DNA of 39,948 bases from Leptospiraceae bacterium. Lineage in GTDB: Bacteria; Spirochaetota; Leptospiria; Leptospirales; Leptonemataceae. A program made the translations under genes and the position numbers. Where the stretch lies: NCBI GenBank assembly GCA_002717505.1, contig PBEB01000072.1, positions 1 to 39,948 of the forward strand, written 5' to 3'. This document shows, piece by piece, positions 10,914 to 20,669 of the stretch (position 1 is its first letter; every line of letters begins with the position of its first letter). The notes beneath the pieces are model-generated. The model searched no databases, was not told where the DNA came from, and saw only the letters and a list, made by a program, of their open reading frames with translations.

Positions 10914-12095
10914 ATGTCAGCCCGGGTCCAGAAAAAAATTGAAGACTACCGTAAAGACCGTTCCCTGCAGCAGGATTTCCTGCAACATTGCAAGGCCGTT
11001 CCCATAGAGGCCATTCTTTGGCCAGATAAATATGCCCGGCTTTTTTCGGCCGACTTTCTGGTCAAAAAGGGGAAGAAGGAACTGCCCTATCCCCTGGTCG
11101 AAACAGATGACCAGATAAAGGTTCTGCAGGGATTGTTTCATCACTGGAATGGCGCTGATGCGGATAGTCCCGAGCATCCCCTGGTTCTCTGCTATTATCT
11201 GAATGAATTCCAGAAACCGTTTCGCCCCAGACAAAAAAGGAAAGGGACTGCTCTTCAGCGCGCTACCCGAACTGTGCTGAACGAAAAGAAAGGCAAGAAT
11301 GTATCTGCTGCGGAACTCAAGCGTCGCCAAAAGGAAAAAGAGAAAGAGAAGCATTACAAGAAGCTTCAGACTCTGAAAAACAAATTACAAATCGAAAAGG
11401 GCCTCAAGAAAGCCGAATCCTCGGAAATCCAATGGGCTATCTTTCTCGCTCTGCGCGACCTGGTGCGAGATCGAGGCGAGCTTCTAGAAGGAGCTCATGA
11501 GGTTCCCGCAGAAAGGGTACGGGACATCAAGACATCGGATCAGGATTTGAAGAAGCGCCTGGAAGAAGTTCTGGAAGAGGGTGAGGATCTTCGTGCTCAA
11601 CTCAAGCGTGAAACTACGCGGGCGGATCTTCTTGAAGAAGAAGTGCAGCGTCTGGCCGAACAAATCATTTCTTCTCCTACCACAATCGTAACCCGTGGCG
11701 ATGCCTCGGAAATGGAAAGCCTGAAGCAGGAATATAGCCTGTTATCGCAAAAGTATGATGCCCTGGTAAGCAAGAACATCGATCTTGCAAATCGTCTGAA
11801 CCGAGTGGATCAGGCAGTAAGACTGGAACAGGTGCTGGATAATATTCGAGACCGAGTCAACAGCATCATCCGCTCTGGTGTCCTTAAAGAAGAGATCCTG
11901 CTCTCCCGAATCGGAAGCGAAGTAGAGCAGCTGCAGCGCGCTCGAGTTTATCTGGGCCGTGCACTCTTTGATATGGGCATGCTCTACTTGAGGATGGGTA
12001 AGAAAGAAGCGGCATTTCAGGAGCTTCGCGCAGCACGGGAGCTGGGCGTAGAGGATCCCGAGGCGGATCGTTTTCTGCAGTCTGTAAGATCCTGA
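10914..12095 (+). CDS. Basic coiled-coil protein of unknown function with TPR-like C terminus
   Basis: 393-residue protein that I do not recognise. Residues 1-105 are mixed alpha/beta without a clear motif. Residues 108-165 are extremely Lys/Arg-rich (RRQKEKEKEKHYKK and neighbours). Residues about 205-295 have coiled-coil heptads, rich in Glu/Leu/Arg. The last ~50 residues resemble one TPR hairpin (ARVYLGRALFDMGMLYLRMGKKEAAFQEL, read as two halves). No signal peptide or membrane segment is present, so it is probably cytoplasmic. The start has GGAG 7 nt upstream (10903-10906). It is divergent from the rhomboid gene. A structural or nucleic-acid-associated role is conceivable but unsupported. 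Confidence 0.8.
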   Translation: MSARVQKKIEDYRKDRSLQQDFLQHCKAVPIEAILWPDKYARLFSADFLVKKGKKELPYPLVETDDQIKVLQGLFHHWNGADADSPEHPLVLCYYLNEFQKPFRPRQKRKGTALQRATRTVLNEKKGKNVSAAELKRRQKEKEKEKHYKKLQTLKNKLQIEKGLKKAESSEIQWAIFLALRDLVRDRGELLEGAHEVPAERVRDIKTSDQDLKKRLEEVLEEGEDLRAQLKRETTRADLLEEEVQRLAEQIISSPTTIVTRGDASEMESLKQEYSLLSQKYDALVSKNIDLANRLNRVDQAVRLEQVLDNIRDRVNSIIRSGVLKEEILLSRIGSEVEQLQRARVYLGRALFDMGMLYLRMGKKEAAFQELRAARELGVEDPEADRFLQSVRS

Positions 12096-12321
12096 TGGAG
12101 GGCAATGCCGAATGTGGCAGATTTGCGGGACATCTGAGAAAGGACCATAGTCTCTGTCTCCGGCCGGACCCGTGCCTTGAATGACCGCCTGGCCGCTGGC
12201 CTGATCCGGTAGGCAGGCATCGAGTCCCGGGGAAACATCCAGGTTAAAATGGATATCTGATCTGCGGCCCTTTATCGTTTAATGTAGCTCTGCCCCGTCT
12301 GAGCCGATTCCTGAAAAGTAT

Positions 12322-12765
12322 ATGCGTGCACTGGTTCAAAGAGTCCTGGAAGCCTCCGTGACCGTCGAAGGAAAAACAATTTCTTCTATTGGCGGTGGGA
12401 TGCTAATTCTGTTGGGCGCAATGCAGGAAGACGATGAACTACGGGCACAGAGTCTGGCTCAAAGGATCAGCCGATTTCGCATATTCGAGGACTCAGAGGG
12501 TAAGATGAACCTTTCTCTCCTGGACACGGGCGGTGCAGCCCTGGTGGTATCTCAATTTACATTGTGCGCCGATCTTAGTCGCGGCAATCGGCCATCATTT
12601 GGTCCTGCGGCGAAGCCCGATAAGGCCAGGGATCTGTACAGGGTTTTCTGTGAATCTCTGGCCGCGGCTGGAGTTCCTGTTCACACCGGAGAATTTGGAG
12701 CAGATATGAAGGTTGGCCTGGTTAATGATGGCCCGGTAACGTTTATGCTACAGGAGCCTCGCTAA
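12322..12765 (+). CDS. dtd: D-aminoacyl-tRNA deacylase
   Basis: 147-residue cytoplasmic enzyme that hydrolyses D-amino acids (and glycine on tRNA-Ala in the family) from mischarged tRNA. It is full-length, with the N-terminal MRALVQRV, the SQFTL motif (in [17 protein letters not shown]) and the cross-subunit Gly-cisPro motif NDGPVTF near the C terminus. Residues CA replace the usual Tyr-Gly/Ala after SQFTL, a mild variation. The 226 nt upstream hold no gene or clear terminator. An MscS-type gene follows 59 nt later. Confidence 0.95.
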   Translation: MRALVQRVLEASVTVEGKTISSIGGGMLILLGAMQEDDELRAQSLAQRISRFRIFEDSEGKMNLSLLDTGGAALVVSQFTLCADLSRGNRPSFGPAAKPDKARDLYRVFCESLAAAGVPVHTGEFGADMKVGLVNDGPVTFMLQEPR

Positions 12766-12824
12766 CTTCACGGAAGCAATCTTTAGGTAAAAAGACTGGC
12801 CTTATCTTCTCAGACTGTTAAAAG

Positions 12825-13931
12825 ATGGTCATGTTCGCCGAAGTAACGGAATTCCTCCAGGGAACGTACTACGGTAGCACCCTTCGTCAATGGTTTATCG
12901 CTCTGGGCCTGATCGTGGTCTCTGTGGTTCTCGGGCGCCTGCTTTACTGGATTTCCGGTCGCTGGATAAAGATGCTGGCGAGCCGAACAAGCTCTCGAAT
13001 CGATGATATTCTTGTAGATATGCTCGAAGAGCCTCTGGTGGGGCTCTTCATTGTCGTCGGTGTCCGGTACTCTCTTAGCTTTCTGTCTCTCGATTCAAAC
13101 CTTATTGAGATCCTTGATCAGGCTACAAGGTTTGCGATAACTCTCCTCATTACATGGTTGCTCGTCCGGCTCTACGATGCCGTCCATCGGGAATATCTGG
13201 TCAAGCTTGCAGAAGGTACAGAAACAGATCTGGACGATCAGCTTCTTCCTGTGCTCCGCAATGGTGTCCGGTTTCTGCTCTTTGTTCTCGGCGGTGTTGT
13301 CGCACTGAACAATGCTGGTTTTGATGTCGGTGCAGTCCTCGCCGGGCTTGGCATTGGCGGTCTGGCCTTTGCTCTGGCAGGGCAGGACACCGTGGCAAAT
13401 TTATTCGGAGGAGTCACTATCCTGGTCCAGAGGCCCTTCAAGTTGAAGGATAGGATTATGGTGTCCGGGGTAGAGGGATATGTGGATGAGCTTGGATTAC
13501 GAACTACACAACTAAAGAGTATTAGTGGGGAAAAAATCCAGATCCCCAACAAATTCTTTATAGCCAGCACCATCCAGAATCTGGACGACTGCGATTATTA
13601 TTTTGGCCTGGAGACCTTTTTGCTGCACAGGAATACAAGCGGTGATCAGGTTGATCGTCTTCTTTCGCAGTTAAATGAACTAAGAGATGAGCATGAAGAT
13701 GTAATGTGGTGCCTGGGGGTCCTGAATGGTCTGAATGAATTTGGCATGGAAGTGCAACTTGCCTATGGTGTTCATCGATTTCAGCACTCTGAGAAGTACT
13801 TCAATCATCTTGAGAAGAAGGCGGTGGTGAAGACATTTCTTAACAGGCGTGCCTATGATCTCCTAAAGGATAATTCGATAAAAATGGCTAATCCCGTCTA
13901 TCTTGGCCTCCGGCGTAAGGAAGACCAATAA
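12825..13931 (+). CDS. MscS-family mechanosensitive ion channel
   Basis: 368-residue inner-membrane channel expected to open under membrane tension and release solutes on hypo-osmotic shock. Several N-terminal transmembrane segments (about 22-42, 68-90, 103-125, 147-167) precede the MscS pore helix and beta domain. The signature runs through GLGIGGLAFALAGQDTVANL and then VTILVQRPFKLKDRI. The C-terminal part is a soluble alpha/beta domain. An ATG at 12831, two codons in, is an equally possible start; neither has a clear ribosome site. It is convergent with the transglutaminase gene of the next operon. Confidence 0.92.
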   Translation: MVMFAEVTEFLQGTYYGSTLRQWFIALGLIVVSVVLGRLLYWISGRWIKMLASRTSSRIDDILVDMLEEPLVGLFIVVGVRYSLSFLSLDSNLIEILDQATRFAITLLITWLLVRLYDAVHREYLVKLAEGTETDLDDQLLPVLRNGVRFLLFVLGGVVALNNAGFDVGAVLAGLGIGGLAFALAGQDTVANLFGGVTILVQRPFKLKDRIMVSGVEGYVDELGLRTTQLKSISGEKIQIPNKFFIASTIQNLDDCDYYFGLETFLLHRNTSGDQVDRLLSQLNELRDEHEDVMWCLGVLNGLNEFGMEVQLAYGVHRFQHSEKYFNHLEKKAVVKTFLNRRAYDLLKDNSIKMANPVYLGLRRKEDQ

Positions 13932-13987
13932 GGCGGCGGCAGTGCCCTTTTGCAAATTGCTCTCCGGACGGTTCTGGCTGTTGCGCC

Positions 13988-14020
13988 CGGCTCATCGGCT
14001 CATCGGCTCATCGGCTCATC
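13988..14020. repeat. Four tandem copies of an 8-bp unit (GGCTCATC)
   Basis: The unit occurs four times without a mismatch at 13989-14020 in the gap between the convergent MscS and transglutaminase genes. The stop codon of the latter (TGA, complement of 14019-14021) lies at the edge of the last copy. Copy-number change would not alter either protein's core. Confidence 0.85.
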
Positions 14021-14912
14021 AGGCCGGCTGAGCTTCGTCCTTGCGTTTTACATCCACGGATACGCGAACCCGGTGTTTGCCTCCTCCAAAGAGCACCCCT
14101 CGCAGAGGACTCACATCCTGATAATCTCGGCCTACCGCCGCCTGGATATATTCGTAGGTTCTGAGCTTTCCATTGGTAGGATCCAGGTCCAGCCAGCCAT
14201 GCCCGGGGATGTAAATCGAGACCCATGCATGACTTGCATCCGCGCCCTGCAGTCTGGGCTGACCGGGAGGAGGATAGGTCTCAATGTAGCCACTTACATA
14301 CCGACAGGGTAGGCCCAGGCTTCTTAACGCCGCCAGGAAGATATGACTGAAATCCTGGCATACACCGGCGCGAATTCTCATTACATCGTGCAGGGGAGTC
14401 AGGATGGTAGTGGCCTCAGAATCGTAGGAGAACTCCTGATAGATTCGCCGGGTCAATGCCAGTGCGGCTTCGGCAAATGGGCGACCAGGAACAAAATCCT
14501 GGGATGCCAGTTCGGCAAACTCAGGTCCGGTGGGAACAAACCGCGAGGGCAGAGTGAACTGCACGATTTCCAGTTCTTCTGGATGGAGCGCCCGGCGGAT
14601 TTGATCTCGAACCAGTTCATGGGGCGGAGTCGATGCCAGCTCCAGAGGAGCCGGGTCTTCGGTAAAAAGGTCGGTGGTGCTAACAAATTCAATGTGCGAA
14701 TGAGGTTGCTCGACTGAAAAGTAATGTACTGCGTTGCCAAAATAGTCCTTTCGCCTTTCCCGAATGGCCGGCATAGGATCGCATTGCAGCTGAAAACTTC
14801 GTACCGTCTGTATGGAGCTATCCTGCGGCTCCATCAATGCCAGGTTCTGGCAAAGCGAAACCGTTTCTTCGTAATCGTATCTGGAAACGTGAGTTACTAT
14901 ATATTCAGGCAC
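14019..14912 (-). CDS. Transglutaminase-like cysteine protease/amidase with bacterial N-domain
   Basis: 297 residues: the bacterial transglutaminase N-terminal beta domain (about 1-90) and the papain-like core (about 145-260). The catalytic triad is visible as C185 (RAGVCQDFSH), H228 (ADASHAW) and D244 (WLDLDPTNG). In the family these enzymes hydrolyse or form amide bonds. No signal peptide is present, so it is cytosolic. I chose the GTG at 14912: GGAGG lies 6 nt upstream (complement of 14919-14923), and the GTG overlaps the stop of the ATP-grasp/alpha-E gene by 8 nt, which implies translational coupling. A longer frame to 14984 lies inside that gene. This is the last gene of the five-gene operon. 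Confidence 0.88.
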   Translation of the reverse strand: MPEYIVTHVSRYDYEETVSLCQNLALMEPQDSSIQTVRSFQLQCDPMPAIRERRKDYFGNAVHYFSVEQPHSHIEFVSTTDLFTEDPAPLELASTPPHELVRDQIRRALHPEELEIVQFTLPSRFVPTGPEFAELASQDFVPGRPFAEAALALTRRIYQEFSYDSEATTILTPLHDVMRIRAGVCQDFSHIFLAALRSLGLPCRYVSGYIETYPPPGQPRLQGADASHAWVSIYIPGHGWLDLDPTNGKLRTYEYIQAAVGRDYQDVSPLRGVLFGGGKHRVRVSVDVKRKDEAQPA

Positions 14913-17382
14913 CCAGATCCTCCAGTTGCTGGCTGTGTTCCATATACTGAAAATACCGGTCGCTAATGGCATCGGAGAGATCATGGGTCAATTTCTGGCA
15001 TTCCAGAGAAAAGGCCCGAATCCTGTCGGTTAGTAGCGAGCCATCCTGCCCGATGAGGGATTCGATTTCGGTCAGATGAACTTTCGTATAGAGTTCCAGC
15101 GCCAGTTTTCGTTCCCGGCTCTTATCCGGGTTCTCTACGCCAGGGAGGGACGAGCTCATAGAATACATCTCGTCCACCTGGAAAATCAAAGACCTGGGGT
15201 TGGATCGATCAAAAAGCAGGATGTCCAGAACACTTCGGACATCCATTCGGTTTCGGTATCTGCGTCTGTAGGTAATGCTGATGTCGTTGATGCGAAGGAT
15301 TCCATCCAGGAGATCCCACCAGTCCAGGGATGGGGTTCTCGAAAGAGAGTAGATCAGTCGTAGTAAGAATAGGGAGCGTTCCAGTCTTTTGCCGAATCCC
15401 GGAAAGAAGTAAGACGCTTCCCGGCTCATGTTCTCCGACAGGTGCCCTGTGAGTGAAGTTAGAAGGAGGATGATTTGAAATAGCGCCTCGGAAGCTTCAA
15501 CGATATCATCTTCCTGGAGAGAGGCCAGGGTGCTTTCCAGGCCTGCAATCACCCTTCTTGTGTCTTCCGAGAGTCGGTCGCGAATCCTTCTTCCGGATTG
15601 AACCAGGGCCTGGAGATCATGGGCCATGGAACCGGCATCCCCCATGCGAACCAGCATAAAGGAAACAATGTCTTCTGAATACTGTGGACCGATGCTGCCT
15701 GCAATATCGGTGAGTAATCCGGAAAGTGTGCTCTGAAGGACTGTTACGCTGTTTCCATCGTCCGAGCTCTCTACAATCATTCTCAGAAAACGGCACTGAT
15801 TCTCGGCTCTTTCGGCATAGCGTGCAAGCCAGAATAGATTATCTGCAACGCGGCCCGGTAGACCAATACCTTTGCGAAAAATTTCCGTAGCATCTGCAGG
15901 AGCAGAAAGCAGGGTCTCCTGTTTTTGAGGTTCACTGGCCAGAATCCAGATGTCCTTGCTTAGCGCTCCTGCTTGATTCGTAATAATGAAGTTCTCTGGA
16001 TTTACAGTAAATCGTGCAAGGCCGCCGGGCAGTACAACATAACCGGAGTCGGCTGCAGCGATGAAAGTGCGATAGATTCCCCGGGCCGGGTTGAACTGGC
16101 CGTTTTGAAATACCGGGCAGCTGCATCCAGAAAGCACTTCCTGCGCAATAAAATTGTAAGGCCTTTCCTGAATTCTGGACCACAGTTCCTTGCGGTCCGA
16201 GTCATCCATATACTCCAGAAAGTATCCTTCTTCGCCGCGGCGGCGAATTGTGGGTTTGATGGCAATATCGGTTCTGTGTCGCACCTCCTGTAAATGGCTC
16301 TCATCTCCCAGCCAGTAGGTTCTGACATTGGGAAGGATTAGATCTTCTCCGAGAAAGTGCCTTGATAATTCCGGAAGATAGGCCAGAAGAGACCGGTCCT
16401 CAAGAATGCCACATCCAGGAGGATTCAATACGGTTACCGTGCCAGCTCGAACACATTGAAGAAGACCGGGGATGCCCAGAAGAGAGTCTCCTCTCAATTC
16501 CAGCGAGTCCAGAAATGCGTCGTCGATTCTGCGAAATACAATGTCTACCTGCTGAAAACCTTCTACTGTCTTCAAATACAGGCGCTGCTCTCTTACCGTA
16601 AGGTCATCGGCCTGCGCCAGCGTGAAACCCAGATACGAGGCCAGATAGGCATGTTCGAAATAGGTCTCATTGGCCGGTCCGGGGCTTAGCAGGATGGTTA
16701 GCGGATCCTTTTTTCGGATTTGCGCCCTGCGAATCATGTTTCTGCGAAGCGTGCGAAAGTAGGTGGCCAGCCTGTGCACCTGACTATCGCGATAGATGCT
16801 GGGCAGAACCCGGGAAAGAACGATCCGATTCTCCAGGCTGTAGCCGGAGCCAGAGGGAGCCTGAATTCGATCTCCGAGAGCCACAAAGCTTCCATCAGTA
16901 TTTCTGCTTACGTCGGTGGCAAAATAGGACAGTGCATTGCTTCGCGGGGCAAATAAATCATGACAGGGACGCAAGAAGGCCGGTGATCGAAAGAGCAGAT
17001 CCGGAGGCAGCAATTTCTCCTGGATTGCTGTGCGCTGATTGTATAGATCGGTGAGTACCAGATCCAGTAATTCGGCTCTTTGAATCAGGCCTCTCTCCAG
17101 GGGAGACCATTCATCGCTGGGGATGATTACAGGAATCAGGTCAAGGGGCCAGATTCGGTTTTCTCCGGCCGGGCTGCCGTAAATACTATAGGTGACTCCG
17201 TTTTCCCGCAGGAGCCTGAAAGCTTCATTTCTTCGCTGTTGCAGCCTTTCGGTGCCCAGACTATCAAGGCTTGAAATCAGGAAATCGTAGTGGGGGCGAA
17301 TTTGGCCGTTCTGCAAAAACTCATCATGAATGCCTGGAATCGGCTGATAGCCAGACATTAGCTGCTTTTGCAGTGTTTCCAT
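14905..17382 (-). CDS. Circularly permuted ATP-grasp/alpha-E fusion protein
   Basis: 825 residues that fuse the two proteins encoded separately at the start of the operon. Residues 1 to about 490 match the circularly permuted ATP-grasp family (COG2308): IWPLDLIPVIIP, YSLENRIVLSR, DIVFRRIDDAFLD, NPPGCGILEDRSLLAYLPEL. Residues about 505-825 are an alpha-E domain (COG2307) starting GRVADNLFWLARYAERAEN. The family is predicted to be a peptide amidoligase. Relative to the stand-alone paralogue, the glycine-rich ATP loop is degenerate: KPTIRRRGEEG (about 374-384) replaces KEANGAGGYG. This copy may be catalytically altered or regulatory. It starts directly after the stop of the DUF2126 gene and overlaps the next gene by 8 nt. 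Confidence 0.9.
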   Translation of the reverse strand: METLQKQLMSGYQPIPGIHDEFLQNGQIRPHYDFLISSLDSLGTERLQQRRNEAFRLLRENGVTYSIYGSPAGENRIWPLDLIPVIIPSDEWSPLERGLIQRAELLDLVLTDLYNQRTAIQEKLLPPDLLFRSPAFLRPCHDLFAPRSNALSYFATDVSRNTDGSFVALGDRIQAPSGSGYSLENRIVLSRVLPSIYRDSQVHRLATYFRTLRRNMIRRAQIRKKDPLTILLSPGPANETYFEHAYLASYLGFTLAQADDLTVREQRLYLKTVEGFQQVDIVFRRIDDAFLDSLELRGDSLLGIPGLLQCVRAGTVTVLNPPGCGILEDRSLLAYLPELSRHFLGEDLILPNVRTYWLGDESHLQEVRHRTDIAIKPTIRRRGEEGYFLEYMDDSDRKELWSRIQERPYNFIAQEVLSGCSCPVFQNGQFNPARGIYRTFIAAADSGYVVLPGGLARFTVNPENFIITNQAGALSKDIWILASEPQKQETLLSAPADATEIFRKGIGLPGRVADNLFWLARYAERAENQCRFLRMIVESSDDGNSVTVLQSTLSGLLTDIAGSIGPQYSEDIVSFMLVRMGDAGSMAHDLQALVQSGRRIRDRLSEDTRRVIAGLESTLASLQEDDIVEASEALFQIILLLTSLTGHLSENMSREASYFFPGFGKRLERSLFLLRLIYSLSRTPSLDWWDLLDGILRINDISITYRRRYRNRMDVRSVLDILLFDRSNPRSLIFQVDEMYSMSSSLPGVENPDKSRERKLALELYTKVHLTEIESLIGQDGSLLTDRIRAFSLECQKLTHDLSDAISDRYFQYMEHSQQLEDLGA

Positions 17383-20300
17383 CTAGGGGTCAGACAACAG
17401 GTCCTGCACTTCTCCGGCCAGCCTTAAATCCAGCGTACACGGGAACTCCGGGTTGTCTATGGCCACAGGGGCCGGGGCCGCCGATGAGCCAAAATCCCCT
17501 GCCTGAAAACGGCTAATCCGGCGGCTTTCGGCTTCCAGGGCATTTACAGGCAGGGTTTCATAGCTTCGGCCTCCGGGATGCGCTACATGGTAGGTACAGC
17601 CGGTAACGTATCTTTCATTGTAGGTATCAAACAGAGAAAAAATCAGTGGATTGTCGGGCTCAAGATGCGGATGCATTGTGGATGCAGGGTTCCAGGCCTT
17701 GAACCGAATGCCGGCTACTCGTCTGTCTGATCCTACCTTTTTCAGGGGTACGCGATAGCCATTGCAGGCCAGTTCATACCGCTGGGCCGGATCTCCTTCC
17801 AGAGATACTTGCATTCGTTCTGTCGCTGAATCCACAGCCCTTGATGTCCCTCCTGCATTGGCTTCTTCTCCCAGCACGTTCCAGGGCTCCAGGCCCATGC
17901 GGAGCTCCAGGCGAATGCCGGGATATAGAACTTCGCCGTACACCGGAAAGCGAAACTCGAAGAACGGTTCGAAAAGCTCCATCGGGAGATCTATATCAAT
18001 CTCTTGCAGGTCATCCAGTACTTCCTGGAGGTCCTGTCGGATGTAATGAGGAATCATAAATCGGTCCCTCAAATCCAGGCCCCAGCGAACCAGTCTGGGT
18101 CGCGGAGGATGCTTTCGCATAAGGCAAAGGATGGCACCAATCAGTGCCTGCTGTACGGCGCTCATCTTCCAGTGAGGAGGCATTTCGAAAGCTCGCATTT
18201 CTAGCAGGCCACGTCTTCCTCCCAGGGATCCTGGATCGTAGAGTTTATCTATGCAGAATTCGGCTCTATGGGTATTGCCAGTGAGGTCCGTAAGATGATG
18301 CCTGAGAAGCCTGTCTATCATGTAAGGTGGGCAGTCTTTCTTGTATCCTACAAGCTTCTTCAAGGCCAGCTCTAGATCGTACAGAGTGTCGGTCCGGGCT
18401 TCATCGATGCGAGGCGCCTGGCTGGTAGGACCAATAAACAGACCAGAAAAAAGATAACTCAGTGCAGGATGCCGTTGCCAGTAAACAATGAGGGAAGGCA
18501 ACAGGGAAGGGAACCTGAGAAAGGGGCTTTCCAGCGTGCTTCTGGCTCCCAGCGTAATATGGTTCCCTCCGCCAGTGGCTGCCGGTCGCCCATCAATCAT
18601 GAACTTCTGAGTAGTGAGGCCTTCTTCTTTCGCAGAGCGGTAGAGAACCTGAGTGATTTGAGCGGATTCCTGTAGCGTGCCAGATGGCTGCAAATTGACT
18701 TCCAGGACCCCCGGGTCCGGAGTGATAGAGAGATGATTCAGGGCCGGATGGGCTGGAGGGGGATGACCTTCCCATACATAATCTACTTTAATGCTCTCCA
18801 GGCAGGATTCAATATGAGCAATGAGAGATAGATGCGAAAAGACAGAGGAGGGCGGTGGAAGAAAAAAATGTAGCTTCTTCTGTCTTACTTCTACCACCAG
18901 AGCCACTCGAAGAGGCTCCCGATCCCGGTCATCTTTCAGTGTGTATCCGTTTTGAACCTTTAGTAGATGTTCCGGGTCTGGCAAATGCGCGGTAAGTTCG
19001 GTGGGATCCTCTAGATAGACACTGCGAAATCCATCGCCCAGAGCACCCAGAGGTAATCGCAGGCCTGCCGGGGAATCGCCTGGATGAAGAAAAATGTGGC
19101 TTCGCCTTGTTTCCCAGACCGAGGAGGACCATCTCTGGCTTTCGGGCTCATAGGCCAGGGGCAATACGTAAGCCTGAGGTTCGGACAGGTCTTCTTCTAA
19201 AAGTCGCAGTACGTGGTTTCTTTCCAGTCCATGAAAGCTATCCAGCTCTTTCAGTCTGGCTGCGTTTTCTGGAAGGGACGCTTCGCTTCTGAGTAATTCC
19301 AGCGGATCTTCATGTAATGGCTGCAGGAATTTTGAATCCAGCTTCAGGCGTTTGCAGAGGGCCTGAAGTAGCTTTTCTGCATCCGTGGAGACGGCCGGTT
19401 TGCGCTCCGCGGCTTCTGCGTAGAGGAGGCTCATGGGATGGCCGTCCAGCCTCCAATGTGCAAAATAGGCCCATCGCGGTAGCGGCTCTCCTGGGTACCA
19501 TTTCCCCTGGCCTGCGATAAACAACGGGGATGGAAGTGCCAGATTGTGAACAAGGCGATTGCGAAGACGTTCGGCATAGTCTCGCTTCTTTTTGTCTCCA
19601 TCCGGGGCCATGGCCTGGAAGTTCCATTCCGGGCTATCGAAATCCTCGTCGGATACGAACGTAGGCTCCCCTCCCATGGTAAGGCGCATATCCAGGTCGT
19701 TCAGCTGATCGTCGATGGAAGGAACAATCCTTTGAAACTCTTCGAACAATCCATCCCTGTAGGGTTTTGTGGTTCGGGGCGCTTCCTGCAGTCGTTCCAC
19801 CTTCATCTCAAATTGAAGTGTGGATTCGCATGGATCTGTGGCTCCGCTCACCGGGGCAGCCCGAGCCGGTTCAGCGGCCGAGAACAATGGGATGTGCCCT
19901 TCGCCCGTGAGCAGTCCCGACGTTGGGTCCAGACCAACCCATCCAGCCCCCGGAAGAAATACTTCGGTCCAGGCATGCAGATCGGTGAAGTCCTGTTCCG
20001 GACCAGCTGGCCCTTTTCTCGGAGGTTCATCGGCTTTGAGCTGAATCAAGTAGCCGGAGCAGAATCTACTGGCCAGTCCCAGTCGGCGAAAGATGTGCAT
20101 CAGCAGAAAAGAGGAGTCCCTGCAGGAGCCCTTGCCGCTTTCAATGGTTTGCTGACAAGACTGAATGCCTGGCTCCATGCGAATGACATATCCCACGCGG
20201 TTGGCTACAAATTGATTGATGGCCACCAGCATATCCACTGTGGTCATGTCCGGACGGATGATTTCTCTATGGATCTGTTCTACCCAGTCCAGAAGTTCTC

Positions 20301-20667
20301 GGTCCTGGACTCCAGAGTGCTGGTAAATGGCCAGATCATTGAGGAGTTCTTCCGGGTATGGGAACGGAAAGGTATTGGCTTCGGGCTCCAGGAAGAAGTC
20401 GAAAGGATTTACGGTTCGAAGCTCCACCACCATATCCACCTGGACACGGAGTTCCCAGGATTTTTCTGGAAATACCAGCCTTGCCAGGAAGTTACCCGCA
20501 GGATCCTGCTGCCAGTTCAGATAATGCTCCGGATTCACTTTCAGGGAATAGGAATGAATATGAGCTCTGGTATGTGGCGCCGGTCTCAGGCGAATGGAAT
20601 GCGGATGTATCTGAACTGGTCGGTCGAATCGATAGGATGTCAGGTGATGCAGAGAAACACGAGTCAT
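17383..20667 (-). CDS. Transglutaminase-DUF2126 protein
   Basis: 1094 residues. An N-terminal bacterial transglutaminase beta domain (1-95) leads into a transglutaminase core (about 125-260) with C182 (SGKGSCRDSS), H231 (DLHAWTEVF) and D247 (WVGLDPTSG). It is followed by the very long DUF2126 domain (COG4196, about 300-1090), which has no known activity. The architecture equals that of the large protein in the mycobacterial cluster around Rv2566. No signal peptide is present. The gene begins 2 nt after the alpha-E stop and abuts the following fusion gene, which fits one polycistronic mRNA. The role is inferred only from genome context: making, trimming or transferring a peptide or amide-linked product together with the ATP-grasp enzymes. 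Confidence 0.9.
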   Translation of the reverse strand: MTRVSLHHLTSYRFDRPVQIHPHSIRLRPAPHTRAHIHSYSLKVNPEHYLNWQQDPAGNFLARLVFPEKSWELRVQVDMVVELRTVNPFDFFLEPEANTFPFPYPEELLNDLAIYQHSGVQDRELLDWVEQIHREIIRPDMTTVDMLVAINQFVANRVGYVIRMEPGIQSCQQTIESGKGSCRDSSFLLMHIFRRLGLASRFCSGYLIQLKADEPPRKGPAGPEQDFTDLHAWTEVFLPGAGWVGLDPTSGLLTGEGHIPLFSAAEPARAAPVSGATDPCESTLQFEMKVERLQEAPRTTKPYRDGLFEEFQRIVPSIDDQLNDLDMRLTMGGEPTFVSDEDFDSPEWNFQAMAPDGDKKKRDYAERLRNRLVHNLALPSPLFIAGQGKWYPGEPLPRWAYFAHWRLDGHPMSLLYAEAAERKPAVSTDAEKLLQALCKRLKLDSKFLQPLHEDPLELLRSEASLPENAARLKELDSFHGLERNHVLRLLEEDLSEPQAYVLPLAYEPESQRWSSSVWETRRSHIFLHPGDSPAGLRLPLGALGDGFRSVYLEDPTELTAHLPDPEHLLKVQNGYTLKDDRDREPLRVALVVEVRQKKLHFFLPPPSSVFSHLSLIAHIESCLESIKVDYVWEGHPPPAHPALNHLSITPDPGVLEVNLQPSGTLQESAQITQVLYRSAKEEGLTTQKFMIDGRPAATGGGNHITLGARSTLESPFLRFPSLLPSLIVYWQRHPALSYLFSGLFIGPTSQAPRIDEARTDTLYDLELALKKLVGYKKDCPPYMIDRLLRHHLTDLTGNTHRAEFCIDKLYDPGSLGGRRGLLEMRAFEMPPHWKMSAVQQALIGAILCLMRKHPPRPRLVRWGLDLRDRFMIPHYIRQDLQEVLDDLQEIDIDLPMELFEPFFEFRFPVYGEVLYPGIRLELRMGLEPWNVLGEEANAGGTSRAVDSATERMQVSLEGDPAQRYELACNGYRVPLKKVGSDRRVAGIRFKAWNPASTMHPHLEPDNPLIFSLFDTYNERYVTGCTYHVAHPGGRSYETLPVNALEAESRRISRFQAGDFGSSAAPAPVAIDNPEFPCTLDLRLAGEVQDLLSDP

Positions 20668-20669
20668 AG

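Noticed and set aside
13988-14020. CRISPR-like repeat
   Set aside because: The units are 8 bp and directly adjacent with no spacers, so this is a simple tandem repeat.
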